Translations under genes and position numbers: made by a program
Shown here: piece after piece, positions 1 to 9,599 of the stretch
How the letters are laid out: each line of letters begins with the position of its first letter
How positions within the stretch are numbered: the stretch's first letter is position 1
Assembly (NCBI GenBank): GCA_003550305.1
Contig: QKYT01000280.1
Span: forward strand, 120,262 to 142,070
Source of the DNA: Glomus cerebriforme
Lineage: Eukaryota; Glomeromycota; Glomeromycetes; Glomerales; Glomeraceae
Direction of reading: 5' to 3'
DNA length: 21,809 bases
Notes under the pieces: model-generated
What the model was told of the DNA's origin: nothing
Database searches by the model: none
What the model saw: only the letters and a program-made list of their open reading frames with translations

Positions 1-1013
1 CAAAAAAAAAAAAATTGCACTTTTCAACCAAATGGTACACCATTTATAACATTTTAAAATTTATATACACCTGCCTATAATTTATTTTTAAATTTCTATA
101 GAATAACAGATAACCCAGTTGCAAATTTATAATAATATATAATGAATTACAATAAAATAAAATTGTATCAATTTTTAGTATAATTAACAATTTAGTGTCT
201 TAAAAATCATCCTGCTTTTTAAACAAAGTTCTGATTTATATTTCAAAATAAAAAAAAATTAACTATTATATTCTAATTAAATATAACAGCTTAGAATAAA
301 ATAACATATATGTTTGCTTAAATGCCTTTTTTATTTTTCTAATAAATTTTATCAATATGATAATAAATAATAATTAAAAATAAATTGCAATAATAAAATA
401 ATTAATTGTGAAGATAAAGTCTCTGAAAATTTTAATTTTTAATTTTTTAATGAAAAAATAAAAGTAGCATTATTTTGGCCAGTGTTGTCCAGGCCCCCGT
501 CATCAAATAGTATGTTTGTCACATTCTGAAATGTTGGGATAATAATAATTTACAATGATTTCTTTCTTTGTGAATGTGAATTAGGAAGTAAATTTTATTA
601 CAATCTTTTTTTCGTCAATTTGCACTCTTCAAATCAAGATTATACCCGTTCCCACTTTTGTTAAGCATTCACCTAATAATGGACAATTAATTTCCTATAT
701 GACTTCATTATTTAACAATGCCACATCAGTGTTTTAACGATTTCTGTCAGTTGCAATCGTTCATATTCTCAAGCAAATATCAAATACGAAGTATTGCAAA
801 AGACCGAAATGTTACCATATACTTGAATACTCATATCAATAGGACTAAAACATTATTACTCCTTTTCAAAAAATTCTAATACTAATTATATGAGAGCCCT
901 TTTATATAAACGTATTATTTCATGTTTCATATTTTTTTAAAAAAATTAAACACAATTAACAACAATAAAATGGATTTAATGAATAAATTTTGCTAATGCT
1001 AAGTTATGTTATA
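1..1013. other. AT-rich 3' flank, no gene seen
   Basis: Very AT-rich sequence with no reading frame that looks like protein. The only compositional break is a short GC-rich patch at about 476-510 (GGCCAGTGTTGTCC followed by CAGGCCCCCG), which could be the end of an old transposable element. The rest is probably 3' flank of the minus-strand F-box gene. Confidence 0.6.
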
Positions 1014-1177
1014 TCAATTAAATTCATCATCATAAATATTTGTAACTTTAAAATTCTTAATAACTCCTAATTCAATATATTTGCTAATTATTTCCATATT
1101 TTTATCGTTTGTATTTAAGCTATTTGCATTATAATTAACAATTTCTAAAGAAAAGGATTTTTGTGGTAATGATTTGT
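1014..1177 (-). pseudogene. Out-of-frame C-terminal tail of the F-box protein
   Basis: The minus-strand frame offset by one base reads SLPQKSFSLEIVNY, then IISKYIELGVIKNF, ending at TGA 1014-1016. From my knowledge of AM-fungal F-box/LRR proteins this resembles their usual C-terminal end. The upstream frame reads LLPEELESIIINCT and then loses this character. Frames and spacing fit one missing base between about 1170 and 1177, near ACAAATCA on the minus strand. It is either a true inactivating deletion or an assembly error. The intended protein would be about 470 residues. Confidence 0.6.
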
Positions 1178-2431
1178 ACAATTTATAATAATGGATTCTA
1201 ATTCTTCTGGAAGTAATTTTGATTGCATATAAAATATACAATATAATATTACTTCATAAAAATTTTTGTGCGAATATTTTACAACTGTCTCCAATGCTTC
1301 TTTTTCGTTTAAAAATTTATCTCCACACCAAACTTTCATACTTTTTAGATATTGACAACCATTAAAAATTATTTTCATTGTTTCTGNTTCATTCTTTTTA
1401 AATCCGGTGGATAATTTTCTAAGATTTGGACAAAATTTAGCAATAGCTAAATTCAATGAATTATCACTATAACCTTTTTTATCACCTATNTAACATTCTT
1501 TTAAATTTTTTCCATTGATTTCTAAAAATTTTATCAATAACTCAGATCTTGGACATGCACCTTGAATTTTTAAAATTTGTAATTTTGGNAATGTANCATA
1601 TTGAAAATTTTTAAAATCTATGAAATTNTTTCTATTATAAAAGAGTAATTTAAGTTCTTGTAAATTAATGAATCTAGTGATAAATGTCAATGAAATGAAA
1701 TTATATTCACTAATTTTTAATTTGATTAAAGTATTAGGAAGTTTTTCTATCAAGGGAATTAAATCTATTAGACTGGTAAATATCTCCATACCAAAAGATT
1801 GTAAATTTTTTTGAGCAGAAATTAAATTTGTTAATCCCTCCGAAATAACTTGTTCAAANATTATGTCTAATAAAGATATATTGTGACATACTTGAGATAG
1901 TTGATAAAAAAATTNGGGTGAAATATTCGAGTTGCATTGTAATTCTGAGAGATTTTTTAAACAAACNTTTGCTCTAGGAACAAAGTTGATATTATTTGGA
2001 TAANTGAATAATTGTAATCTTTTTAAAGAACTAACCTGATTAAAAAAGAGTTTAGTCATTTCTTGTGTCAATATAAGTATTTTATTGTTTGTAACAACTT
2101 GTATTTTGTTAAGAAGCAGCTCAAGCTTATTGCTAACTTGGTAAATTGATAAAAATTTACAAAAAGCTGCATAATTAAANATTGGAGGTTTTGAAGTTGG
2201 AGTTGAAATAATAATTCCGNTATCATATAAAATTTCTTTTGACTCATTTGGAAGACAAGCAATTAAGGTATGGAAATTTGAAATTTTATAATTCCAAACA
2301 TTTCTCCAAAAAATTCTCACTGAAACCTTACACCAAAGATGATTAACTAATAGACANGAATGTAGGTTAATCATATCATCTTCTAAATATTCTAAAATCT
2401 CGTTTAAGCAATCAGTGGAAAGTTTAGCCAT
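1145..2431 (-). CDS. F-box protein with leucine-rich C-terminal region
   Basis: F-box proteins act as substrate adaptors of SCF ubiquitin ligases; the F-box binds Skp1 and the C-terminal repeats bind the target. The N-terminus (MAKLSTDCLNEILEYLEDD, then a CLLVN-HLWCKVSVRIFWRN segment) is a typical F-box over residues 1-45. The rest holds irregular LRR-like segments such as LIKLKISEYN, LQELKLLFYN and LQILKIQGAC. The frame is open up to 2488, but I chose the inner ATG at 2429-2431 because the F-box starts there and the 19 preceding residues are low-complexity. The frame stops after 428 residues at TAG 1145-1147. About 50 residues of conserved-looking tail continue in another frame (next entry), so this copy has a frameshift or a sequence error. 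Twelve N bases lie in the frame. Target unknown. Confidence 0.8.
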   Translation of the reverse strand: MAKLSTDCLNEILEYLEDDMINLHXCLLVNHLWCKVSVRIFWRNVWNYKISNFHTLIACLPNESKEILYDXGIIISTPTSKPPXFNYAAFCKFLSIYQVSNKLELLLNKIQVVTNNKILILTQEMTKLFFNQVSSLKRLQLFXYPNNINFVPRAXVCLKNLSELQCNSNISPXFFYQLSQVCHNISLLDIXFEQVISEGLTNLISAQKNLQSFGMEIFTSLIDLIPLIEKLPNTLIKLKISEYNFISLTFITRFINLQELKLLFYNRXNFIDFKNFQYXTXPKLQILKIQGACPRSELLIKFLEINGKNLKECXIGDKKGYSDNSLNLAIAKFCPNLRKLSTGFKKNEXETMKIIFNGCQYLKSMKVWCGDKFLNEKEALETVVKYSHKNFYEVILYCIFYMQSKLLPEELESIIINCTNHYHKNPFL

Positions 2432-2512
2432 TTTTTTTTTGAATAAATTAAAGAATACTGATGTTCTCTTTTTATATTTTAGATTCATTTATAATTAATT
2501 GTGTTGCAAACA

Positions 2513-2551
2513 TGAGTCAAATAATTTGTATATTTTAATTAAGATGAGTCA
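2513..2551 (-). promoter_or_regulatory. Paired TGAGTCA sites upstream of the F-box gene
   Basis: Two copies of TGAGTCA (2513-2519 and 2545-2551) lie 32 bp apart, about 80-120 bp upstream of the F-box start codon. This heptamer is the AP-1/Gcn4 bZIP consensus, and the spacing is about three helical turns. The sequence is visible; binding is inferred. Confidence 0.3.
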
Positions 2552-3309
2552 GTTGATGCAAATTGACATCTGACAGCATACACAACAAGTAATATTATAA
2601 TATTCAATATATAGTAGCCAAGAACTTCATATTTTGCTTCAGAAACAATAAAAACTGACAAATAGATGGCGAAAGAATAAGCACTATTAGCACTATATAA
2701 TATGGAGTATTTGAAATTCGCAACCCCAGTAAAGTTTTATCAGTCGAGCTCTTTACATTGATAATAATAAAGATTTCATATATACATAATTTCAAACATA
2801 TTTTTCTTTTTATTTGTATTACTGACGAAAAATTTGAGACTCCCAATAACCCACACTTTACTATACAGTTTTTTTCTTGCTCTTATATTATTGACTTATT
2901 TTTCTTTCTTTGCTTTTTTTATTTTATAGATCATTTGATTACTCATAGTTTCAAAAAATTTTATGTGCGACCTGATCGATCTAATGTATATGAGTAATTA
3001 GCGTCATTACTGTGATTTATAAATAAACTATGGATGCATAATACAAATTCATAATATATTAACTTTATGCGCAGTACAACGTGACGATTATGATTGTGTG
3101 ACGTATTGGAAATATTAGAAACAGTTCCTACAGTACGTAATTTATATATAATAAATTTCAATTTTTAAAAATTTTAAAGTGATTTGAATTTGCAAACTAA
3201 TACTCAATTTTCGTTTCAGGATCTTATTAACATCATGGAAAGCAAGCAACATAAATTTTTGGGGGGGGGGCTTCATTAAGGTTTAATATTAACTGTTGAT
3301 TTATTTTCT

Positions 3310-3332
3310 GATACTATATCTCGTATAGTATC
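3310..3332. repeat. Perfect 9-bp inverted repeat
   Basis: Arms GATACTATA (3310-3318) and TATAGTATC (3324-3332) are exact reverse complements around a 5-nt loop (TCTCG). No gene is adjacent, so this may be an operator-like dyad or a repeat remnant. Confidence 0.6.
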
Positions 3333-3622
3333 ACTAGTATACTAATTCACAACACATTTTTTTATTTTATTAAGTCGTTTTGAAGGAACGTTGATTAATA
3401 ATGTCTAAAATTAATAGAAGGAATTTCATAATTTATATTTTGATCTCGCTCAATCCTTGACGAATTCTATTAGCTATTGTTTATAAATTTATAAAATGTA
3501 AATGGCCAAAAATTTTGTGAAGAGTTTATCATATGGAAGAAAAAGACATTTTTATTAGAAATAATAAGCTGCATAGTTCGGTAAAATTGTTAAGGTAAAT
3601 TAGATTAGTATCACGTGTATCA

Positions 3623-3643
3623 TGCGGCAACTATGTAGCCGCA
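3623..3643. repeat. Short GC-rich hairpin
   Basis: TGCGGC (3623-3628) and GCCGCA (3638-3643) are perfect complements with a 9-nt loop. The stem is unusually GC-rich for its surroundings. Function unknown. Confidence 0.45.
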
Positions 3644-4468
3644 AAAAATTTACGGTAACGTGACTTTTGACCAGAGTTATGCACTGGCACGTGATGGTAC
3701 CGTTGGATACCAGTGACAAATAGTATGTGACAAATAAGTTTTAGTAGGCGTGAAAATAATTAAAATGGAAGCTGGGAGGTGTGACTCAGGTGATAAATAA
3801 TCACAGATGTAAATTAATAAATTACTTTACTAATGCTCTTGGTCTAGTAGGCGATTGATTGACCCAAAATAAAATTATGAATATTACAATTATTTTGTGG
3901 ATAAGTATCTTTTGTCTTTATGAAAATTCTAACATCATGCTTCATAAGAATTTAATCTTAAATAAGAGAACATGCATGACGCGGTAAAATTTTATGGTTA
4001 CTAATCGATGAATAATAATCTAAAAGAACTTACTATAATATCCTGTAAAAATATTCTCCCGCCGAAATATGAAAATTCATTAAAAAATTTTAATAAAAAG
4101 TATAGAAAGCAACTTGTTCTGATTGTCGCTACAACTTTATCTCAGAATGAAAATCCTTGCAATCAATAGACTATAATAAAGAGATGGATTAACACATACA
4201 AATTTTAAATACCTAAAAATCTGCGCAACACTTACAGTAAGAAAAGATTACCGTATCCAAGATTTCAATGGTCAGGACGCATTTACTATAGTTACTATAC
4301 ATTAACAATTACCTTACCGGAAAGCAATATGATTTTATTAAACAAAAAGAAGTATAAATAAATGATTTTATTCATAAAAATTTAATACAATAAATACAAT
4401 AAAGTGAAAATATACAACATATACAATAAAATAATAAATGATAAATGATATATAAAAAATATTATACT

Positions 4469-4915
4469 TTAAACAATTCTTTCATTTCTGATAACTACAG
4501 GAGCTACTGGAGATATAGGAGCGACAGAAACGACAGAAGCTTTAGTTTTTTTGTTATTGTTACGTTTTTTATGTAAATATCTAATAAATATTAATGAAAG
4601 TATAATGAATAAAATAACAAATGATATAATATATCCTAAATCTTTTGCTCCTGATTTATCATTACTTTCATTATCACTTTTGTTATAATAATTTCCGTTA
4701 TTTTCTCCTCCATTTCCTTCATCCGGATTTCCTGACTCACCAGCGAAGTTATTTTTATTATTTATAGATTCATAAGGGATAACATCAGTTTCTCCTGGAA
4801 AAAGTTCTCCTTCTGTTGCTCCTAATACCAATGAGTTATCATTAATAAAAATATATAGTAAACATAATAATAAAAATTTATCAATGATTATTCGTGAATT
4901 ATTCAACACATTCAT
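4469..4915 (-). CDS. Small signal-peptide, single-pass membrane protein
   Basis: A 148-residue frame with no recognised family. The N-terminus has a signal-peptide pattern: Arg8 and Lys13, hydrophobic core FLLLCLLYIFI (14-24), and a possible cleavage near LGA (31-33). Residues 34-92 are acidic and Asn/Gly/Ser-rich, with N-glycosylation sequons at N78 (NKS) and N82 (NES). A transmembrane helix spans about 94-111, followed by a basic stop-transfer stretch (KKRNNNKK) and a short tail with the repeat-like VAPISPVAPVV. The predicted type I topology places the low-complexity part outside and 30-35 residues in the cytosol. The start is the first in-frame ATG and the only one giving a signal peptide. 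Cell-surface or secretory-pathway location is inferred. It stands alone between long intergenic stretches, so its reality rests on this ordered architecture. Confidence 0.6.
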   Translation of the reverse strand: MNVLNNSRIIIDKFLLLCLLYIFINDNSLVLGATEGELFPGETDVIPYESINNKNNFAGESGNPDEGNGGENNGNYYNKSDNESNDKSGAKDLGYIISFVILFIILSLIFIRYLHKKRNNNKKTKASVVSVAPISPVAPVVIRNERIV

Positions 4916-6255
4916 GTTTTCTGTTTATTGTAAGAAATCTTGAGCGATGATGACAGTAAGAGGAAAAGATTTATTAGCGTGAGTAGATAATTACAGTATA
5001 TCAGGTAACTTTTAAGTAAATAGAATATAATTTTTAAAAAAAATGTTTTTTTTTCTTTTTTTTTGCTTTTAGGGACGAAAATTTTTTATTATTGATAGAA
5101 AATTGAATTTGATACTAAAAAAAAAAAAAAAAAACTTTATTTTAATATAGTGATATAATGAAGATTTTTTCTCATTGATAAAAAAAATAAGATCTATATA
5201 AAGAATGTGTAACAAATCCGGAATTTAAATTCCTTCATTAATAAAATTGGGAAATTTGATTGATTATCAATTTATTTATTGAATTTTTGAATTATAAAGT
5301 GTACGATAAATTTTTATACGGCATCATGTTCTTGTTATTCATTTTTTTTGTACTTTAAGATGGTGTCACTATTTTACTGATTTCCAAAGTGAAAGTATTT
5401 TTTTTTAAAAAAAAAAAAAACGTTTCAATCATTTCAATGGTTTTAATTAAAGTAGTATGGTTACAAAAAAAAGTATAACGATGTCATACCATATTTTTAT
5501 TATTAACCCTTGAATGGTATTGCAGGGTAATTTTCACCTTCTTACCATTTAAGGGATTGAAAATCTATCGTAAACAAAATAAATAAAAACTGGTTCTTGC
5601 AATAATTATTTTCAGAAACTTTTTTTTTCTTTGTTGAGAATAAAACTTTAGCGAAAATCCAAAAAGTTTTAATAATTGTCAACAGCTAACAATTTGTTTA
5701 GTACCGGAGTTTTCCATAAGTCACATGAGTTATAATTTATTTTGTGTCACAAATAATTTAATGATTAACCGCCGATCAATCAATCGGAGAACCTCCATTT
5801 CTTACCGAAAATTTTATTAAAATGGTTCTTCTTATCAGTGAGTTTAGTAATTATCTACAAAGTGGTTGATATCGATTTCAAAATTGGAGTGTCACACGAT
5901 AAATAAAACTTTCATTTACAGTATCATAATACCATGCAAATTTAATATTTTTTAGTTATTTTTTTTTGTTTATCAATTATAAATTTTTTTAGATACTTGT
6001 TCATGATTTCGAAGTAAAGATTGTATTCATTAAACTTCCATGATTAGTAAGCTTGATTGTGTCTGGTCTACGCATAAAATTTACAAAAAAAAAAAATTAA
6101 TCGCTTATACTGTAAATACGACAGTAAATTATAATATATTTTTTATTTAAAGTGTAACTCATCACATGTAATTATGTAATTAACTATTCTTATAATAATT
6201 ATATTATTGTGACTTAACAAATACTATCTAAATTGTCGTGATTTTAATGTGAATT
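4916..6255. other. Intergenic, poly-A/T rich, no gene seen
   Basis: No coding frame of note. The first about 100 bases probably hold the promoter of the minus-strand membrane protein gene. The rest has many A or T homopolymers (for example 5119-5134 and 5399-5420) and a small dyad CCGAT..ATCGG near 5770. No recognised repeat family. Confidence 0.5.
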
Positions 6256-6651
6256 AAGGGTATTGCTGAATCTCACCGGCGGTGATTGTCACCGCTTAAT
6301 TCTGGCCAAACATGGTAATTTCGGCCAGAGTTAATATACTTAAAAAAAAAAAAAAAATTATAATTTAAAAAATTTAAATTATATGTATGTTAAATAAATA
6401 TGTTTTGATATCAATCGCAACAAATTTTGAAAATATTTAATTAAAAATTTTTACTTAAAGTAAAAAAAAAATGTAAAAATCAAATTTTCATGTTTTCCTC
6501 AAAAACTATCTAAACAACAGCTCTTCTAATTTACATGTATTAATAGTGTTTATAATATGATTAGATTAATATATTTGTCAAAAATTCAAATAAAGTAAAA
6601 GAATTTCATGTGCGATGACAATCACCACTGGTGACATTTAGCAAAATCCTT
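6256..6651. mobile_element. MITE-like element with 40-bp inverted arms
   Basis: Positions 6256-6295 and 6612-6651 are inverted copies matching at about 33 of 40 positions, around an AT-rich core of about 316 bp. The arms are GC-rich and built from TCACC/GGTGA half-sites, so each can also fold on itself (GGTGATTGTCACC at 6281-6293). Just inside the left arm, TCTGGCC (6301-6307) and GGCCAGA (6333-6339) form another dyad. No transposase is present. This fits a non-autonomous DNA element, but I found no target-site duplication. Confidence 0.5.
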
Positions 6652-6884
6652 CTAAATTTGCTTCTTTCACAAATTGAAAATTGGGAATTTTTTTTTAACA
6701 GATGAAAAAGTTTTTTTTTGATAGTTAAAAATAGATTTAAAAAATATTTAATCACGTTTTTTTTTATAATGAATGTAGGCACGCCTGAAATGTGTGACAG
6801 GTTAGGCCGAAATGTCAAGTGATCAGACTGACCGTCTTGACTGTGACTATCAACAAAACAAAGCGTTTTTTTTTTAAAAAAAAA

Positions 6885-7175
6885 CTTCCTTTCCTTTATT
6901 TTTTAGGGACAGCCTTCTGGACTTCGAAATGGGCGAAATTGAGATATTTCTTTTATTTTTTTATATTTTATTTTTGTTATTTTTTATTTTAGAAATATTG
7001 CTAATATTTCTTTATTTTTTTTAGGAACAGCTTCTTGAACTTAGAAATGGGCAAAATGAAGGTATATTTTTATATTTTTATGTTTATTTTTTTGTCTTAG
7101 AAACGTTGCTAACGTTTCTTTTTCTTTATTTTTTTTAGAAACAACCTCTTGAACTTTGAAATGGAGATATTTCTT
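6885..7175 (+). repeat. Tandem array A: three units with splice-like borders
   Basis: Three units at a period of about 116 bp each have a T-rich tract ending in TAG, a core of about 28-37 nt starting at about 6906, 7023 and 7138 (for example GAACAGCTTCTTGAACTTAG), then GTATAT or ATATTT. Between cores lie the palindromes GAAATATTGCTAATATTTC (6992-7010) and GAAACGTTGCTAACGTTTC (7100-7118). Each unit therefore looks like an intron with an acceptor followed by a tiny exon. The array shares its plan with the inverted array at 10.5-11.4 kb. It may be a satellite or a multiplied intron-exon unit. Confidence 0.55.
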
Positions 7176-7555
7176 TTTGTTTTTCTTTTATATTTTATAC
7201 ATTGTAAACAAACTCTTTGATGTATTTAATTTTCAAGTGTTTATTTTTATTATAAGAATACTACGTATTAAAAATAATAATACAAGAAAAGTAAAAAATA
7301 AACGTGAAAAAGTGAAAAAAAATATATCTATTATGGGTAAAGATTAATTGGGAATGACAGTCAGAATATTTGACGATGGTCCTATTTGTTACAGTTGTAC
7401 TCTAAAGCAATATATTCGGCATAACCTGTCACCGTTAATACTTTTACGGTCACGTGAAACTGAAAATTTCAATAATCTAGATTATAGTTTTTACAAAATA
7501 TTAATCATATATTTTATGAATCTTTAACCATCACTGCTCAGGAATATTTTTTTAA

Positions 7556-7580
7556 AAAAGAGTATATAAACCACTCTTTT
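7556..7580. repeat. 8-bp inverted repeat enclosing a TATA box
   Basis: AAAAGAGT (7556-7563) and ACTCTTTT (7573-7580) pair perfectly, and the loop region carries TATATAAA (7563-7570). It could be a promoter element, but no gene clearly follows on either side. Confidence 0.35.
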
Positions 7581-7715
7581 AGCATAGAAATAATTCAAAA
7601 AAAGAAAAATATTCTTGAATATTTCTTTTGTTAAAAAGTAATAAAATGAATTACATGTTCTTTTTGGTATTTTATAATTCAGTTTGTTATGGATTAAAGA
7701 GTGATAAAGTATTTT

Positions 7716-7961
7716 TCAAAAATTTTCTGAAATCATGCTTCTCTTCCAAATGATGCAAGTCATTTTTCTTTTTTCAACAATAACTTTATCAGTTGATGAC
7801 TTTCTAGATTGTTCAATTCGTATTTGATGTAATTTTTCAATATCAAATCCAAAACCATGTACTCCAGAATATTGAGATTTTCCTCTTAGTTTTCTGTATT
7901 TTTTTTTTAAAAAAAAAATGAAATTATTAATAAATAGCATAAATTTCTAAATATCAATACC
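7716..7961 (-). other. Possible decayed gene remnant, unrecognised
   Basis: The minus strand carries a stretch of mixed composition (SQYSGVHGFGFDIEKLHQ, then RIEQSRKSSTDKVIVEK) that looks more protein-like than the poly-Lys/Phe shadows around it. Immediately upstream is a plausible 67-bp intron: acceptor ATACAG before 7893 and donor AAAG|GTATTG at 7961/7960. The exon beyond it reads ERSASGAISAFSK, but in a phase that does not join the downstream frame, and the frame that does join has a stop close by. I recognise no family. It may be a pseudogene, a transposon fragment or chance. Confidence 0.2.
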
Positions 7962-8494
7962 TTTGAAAATGCACTTATAGCACCACTTGCGGATCTTTCG
8001 CTAGATACCATCCACTCTGCTCAGCTTTCTTTCCATGTAATAGTATATACTACCTTATTTGCCAAAGTGTATTTCATTTCACAACGTTGCATTTGGTTAG
8101 CAACTTCTGTTTTTATAATATACTCATCAGGAATTTGATATTGGAGACTTGTTTATTTTTTTGCGTGTATTTAACATTTTGTTGTTACCACCACTAGTAT
8201 ACTGAGCTTATATGTAAAGATTATTAGGATAATCTGCATGAAAAATTCTGTTCATTTATTTGAATATTTTAATGATTTAAAAATTATTAAATCCTTATAT
8301 TCTTTTCATTTTCAACAGAAAATATATTTACCGTAAGGAAATTTCTGTACAATTTTCTATTTTTTATTGAAATTCTTTCTGTTAACAATATAGGCAATGA
8401 AAATAGTAAAAACAACTTTTTTATAATTTTCTTTAATTTTGTAATGAGCCTCTCAAAACTAATCTACAACTCATTTAAAACTTGCGATTTCAAT
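7962..8494. other. Intergenic, no clear gene
   Basis: Apart from the doubtful upstream exon of the 7.7-kb remnant (about 7961-8010), this stretch is AT-rich with no coding signal or recognisable repeat. Confidence 0.4.
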
Positions 8495-9067
8495 AGTAAG
8501 AACTTGTTAACCGATTTGTGCATCTGAATTATGAAATTTTCCTGTGTAATTAGCGTAATTCAGGCCAAATACTAGCCATAATTATAAATATTATTTTTAG
8601 AAATTATTGAGGAATTATAAATTATGAGACATTATGAAAAAATATGAGAAATTATTATGAGAAATTATTATGAAAAATTATGGAGAAATTATGATGAGAA
8701 TATGAGATATTATGAGAAAATATGATGATTACGAGGAATTATTGAGAAAATATGATAATTATTATCGATAAATTTTGAAAAAATATAAAAAATTATTGAA
8801 ACATAATAAATCCATATAATTCGAGCCCAACTCTATTAATAATCACGCGATTATAAAAGAAATTTTGAGTCAGCACTATGAATTTGGCCCGAATTACATC
8901 ATTATACCTAACTTCCTTATTCAGAAAATTGCATAATTCTGGCCAGAATTACTCACATAACCGGTTTTAGCAACTGGTTACAACCGTTTTAGAATGCAAA
9001 CTGGTTTTCGTAAGGTTGGCCCGAATTGTCTGGAAAACTGGTTTGGTACATCCAGTTCTGACCTCTA
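8495..9067 (-). mobile_element. hAT-like MITE, copy 1
   Basis: This stretch is the reverse complement of 15715-16163 over most of its length; the segment around TTTGTGCATCTGAATTATGA (from about 8515) is nearly identical to the complement of about 16069-16090. The right end closes with CTGACCTCTA at 9067, so the terminus reads TAGAGGT inward, matching the YARNG start of hAT transposons. Subterminal AACCGGTT/AACTGGTT motifs recur at 8957-9050, as expected for transposase-binding sites. The palindrome TAATTCTGGCCAGAATTA lies at 8934-8951. The left end looks shortened. No transposase is encoded. Strand is assigned relative to copy 2. Confidence 0.6.
8610..8775. repeat. ATTATGAGAAATT-type simple tandem repeat
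   Basis: The core of MITE copy 1 is an irregular array of short units close to TATGAGAAATTAT. The same material appears in reverse complement (TCTCAATAATT units) at about 15870-15990 in copy 2, so the array is part of the element and not a later expansion. Confidence 0.55.
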
Positions 9068-9422
9068 ATAAGCCACTGTCTCGCTTATTCAAAATTATAA
9101 TCTTCAAATAAGTGAAATTCAAGTTTTGGAATATGTACTTAAATGGGAACTTGCTCAGAATCCTGAACTTCCTTCTGACCCTACAAGTTTTTCAAAAGAT
9201 GATTTCAATACTTTAAGGAATACCTTACAACAATGTATTTCTTTTATTAGATTTTGTAGCTTAGCTTCTAAAGAATTTTTGAAGAAAGTATTACCTTATA
9301 AAAAAATTTTACCAGAAGATTTATATAAAGATTTATTAAAATATTTTATAGAGAATGATTTTAAACAATCAGAACCTCGTATTACTAAAGAAATCAAACC
9401 AAAAAATAATGATTCTATGTAA
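9068..9422 (+). pseudogene. BACK-domain fragment of a BTB/BACK(-TLDc) protein
   Basis: The frame opens after TAA 9069-9071 and has no early ATG. It reads SLIQNYNLQISEIQVLEYVL, then KWELAQNPELPSDPTSFSKD and LYKDLLKYFIEN. From knowledge of AM-fungal proteins I recognise the BACK region that links an N-terminal BTB domain (Cul3 adaptor) to a C-terminal TLDc domain. Both flanking domains are absent. On the left, similarity starts about 10 bp from the hAT-like MITE terminus at 9067. On the right, the frame ends at TAA 9420-9422 after NNDSM, where the family would normally continue into TLDc; a GTAAG there could be a splice donor, but no continuing exon was found. The piece is probably a decayed fragment. 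Family call is good; the state of the gene is inferred. Confidence 0.65.
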
Positions 9423-9575
9423 GGTAAAGTTCAAATCCTAAGAACCAGTAATATTTTATAATGAGTAAAAAAAATTTTATTTAGCATAAGAAAGCGTTTG
9501 ATGGAAAAAAATTCCTACGATCATTTCCAAATATATGCATTTTTCTGCTCTGAGTTCAATCTTATAATATATGCT

Positions 9576-9599
9576 ATATGCAATATGCATATTGCATAT
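9576..9599. repeat. 24-bp perfect palindrome
   Basis: The 24 bases are their own reverse complement, centred on ATGCAT, with GCAATATGCATATTGC at 9580-9595 as the inner part. Just downstream, TTGCAATTGCAATTGC continues the GCAAT theme. It could form a cruciform, but no gene or element end is evident nearby. Confidence 0.7.

Larger units (their letters stand above)
2552..4468. other. Intergenic, AT-rich, no gene seen
   Basis: No convincing coding frame on either strand; the longest frames are overlapping low-complexity shadows rich in I, F and K. Visible structure: a run of ten G at 3261-3270, a hairpin at 3310-3332, a hairpin at 3623-3643, CACGTG (E-box type) sites near 3612 and 3689, and a direct repeat GTGACAAATA at 3713 and 3727. 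Confidence 0.5.

Noticed and set aside
2604..3161. Overlapping 66-80-codon frames on both strands
   Set aside because: Hydrophobic, low-complexity, mutually overlapping, with no motif or conserved start.
3261..3270. Run of ten G as a regulatory or telomere-like signal
   Set aside because: A single homopolymer with no repeated pattern; may be an assembly or slippage artefact.
6606..6818. 70-codon minus-strand frame
   Set aside because: It begins outside and runs through the arm of the inverted-repeat element; composition gives no protein signal.
7156..7347. 63-codon plus-strand frame
   Set aside because: Phe/Tyr then Lys/Asn runs from T-rich and A-rich DNA at the edge of array A.
8610..8775. 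CRISPR-like array
   Set aside because: Irregular short AT units without constant repeats or unique spacers, inside a eukaryotic transposable element.
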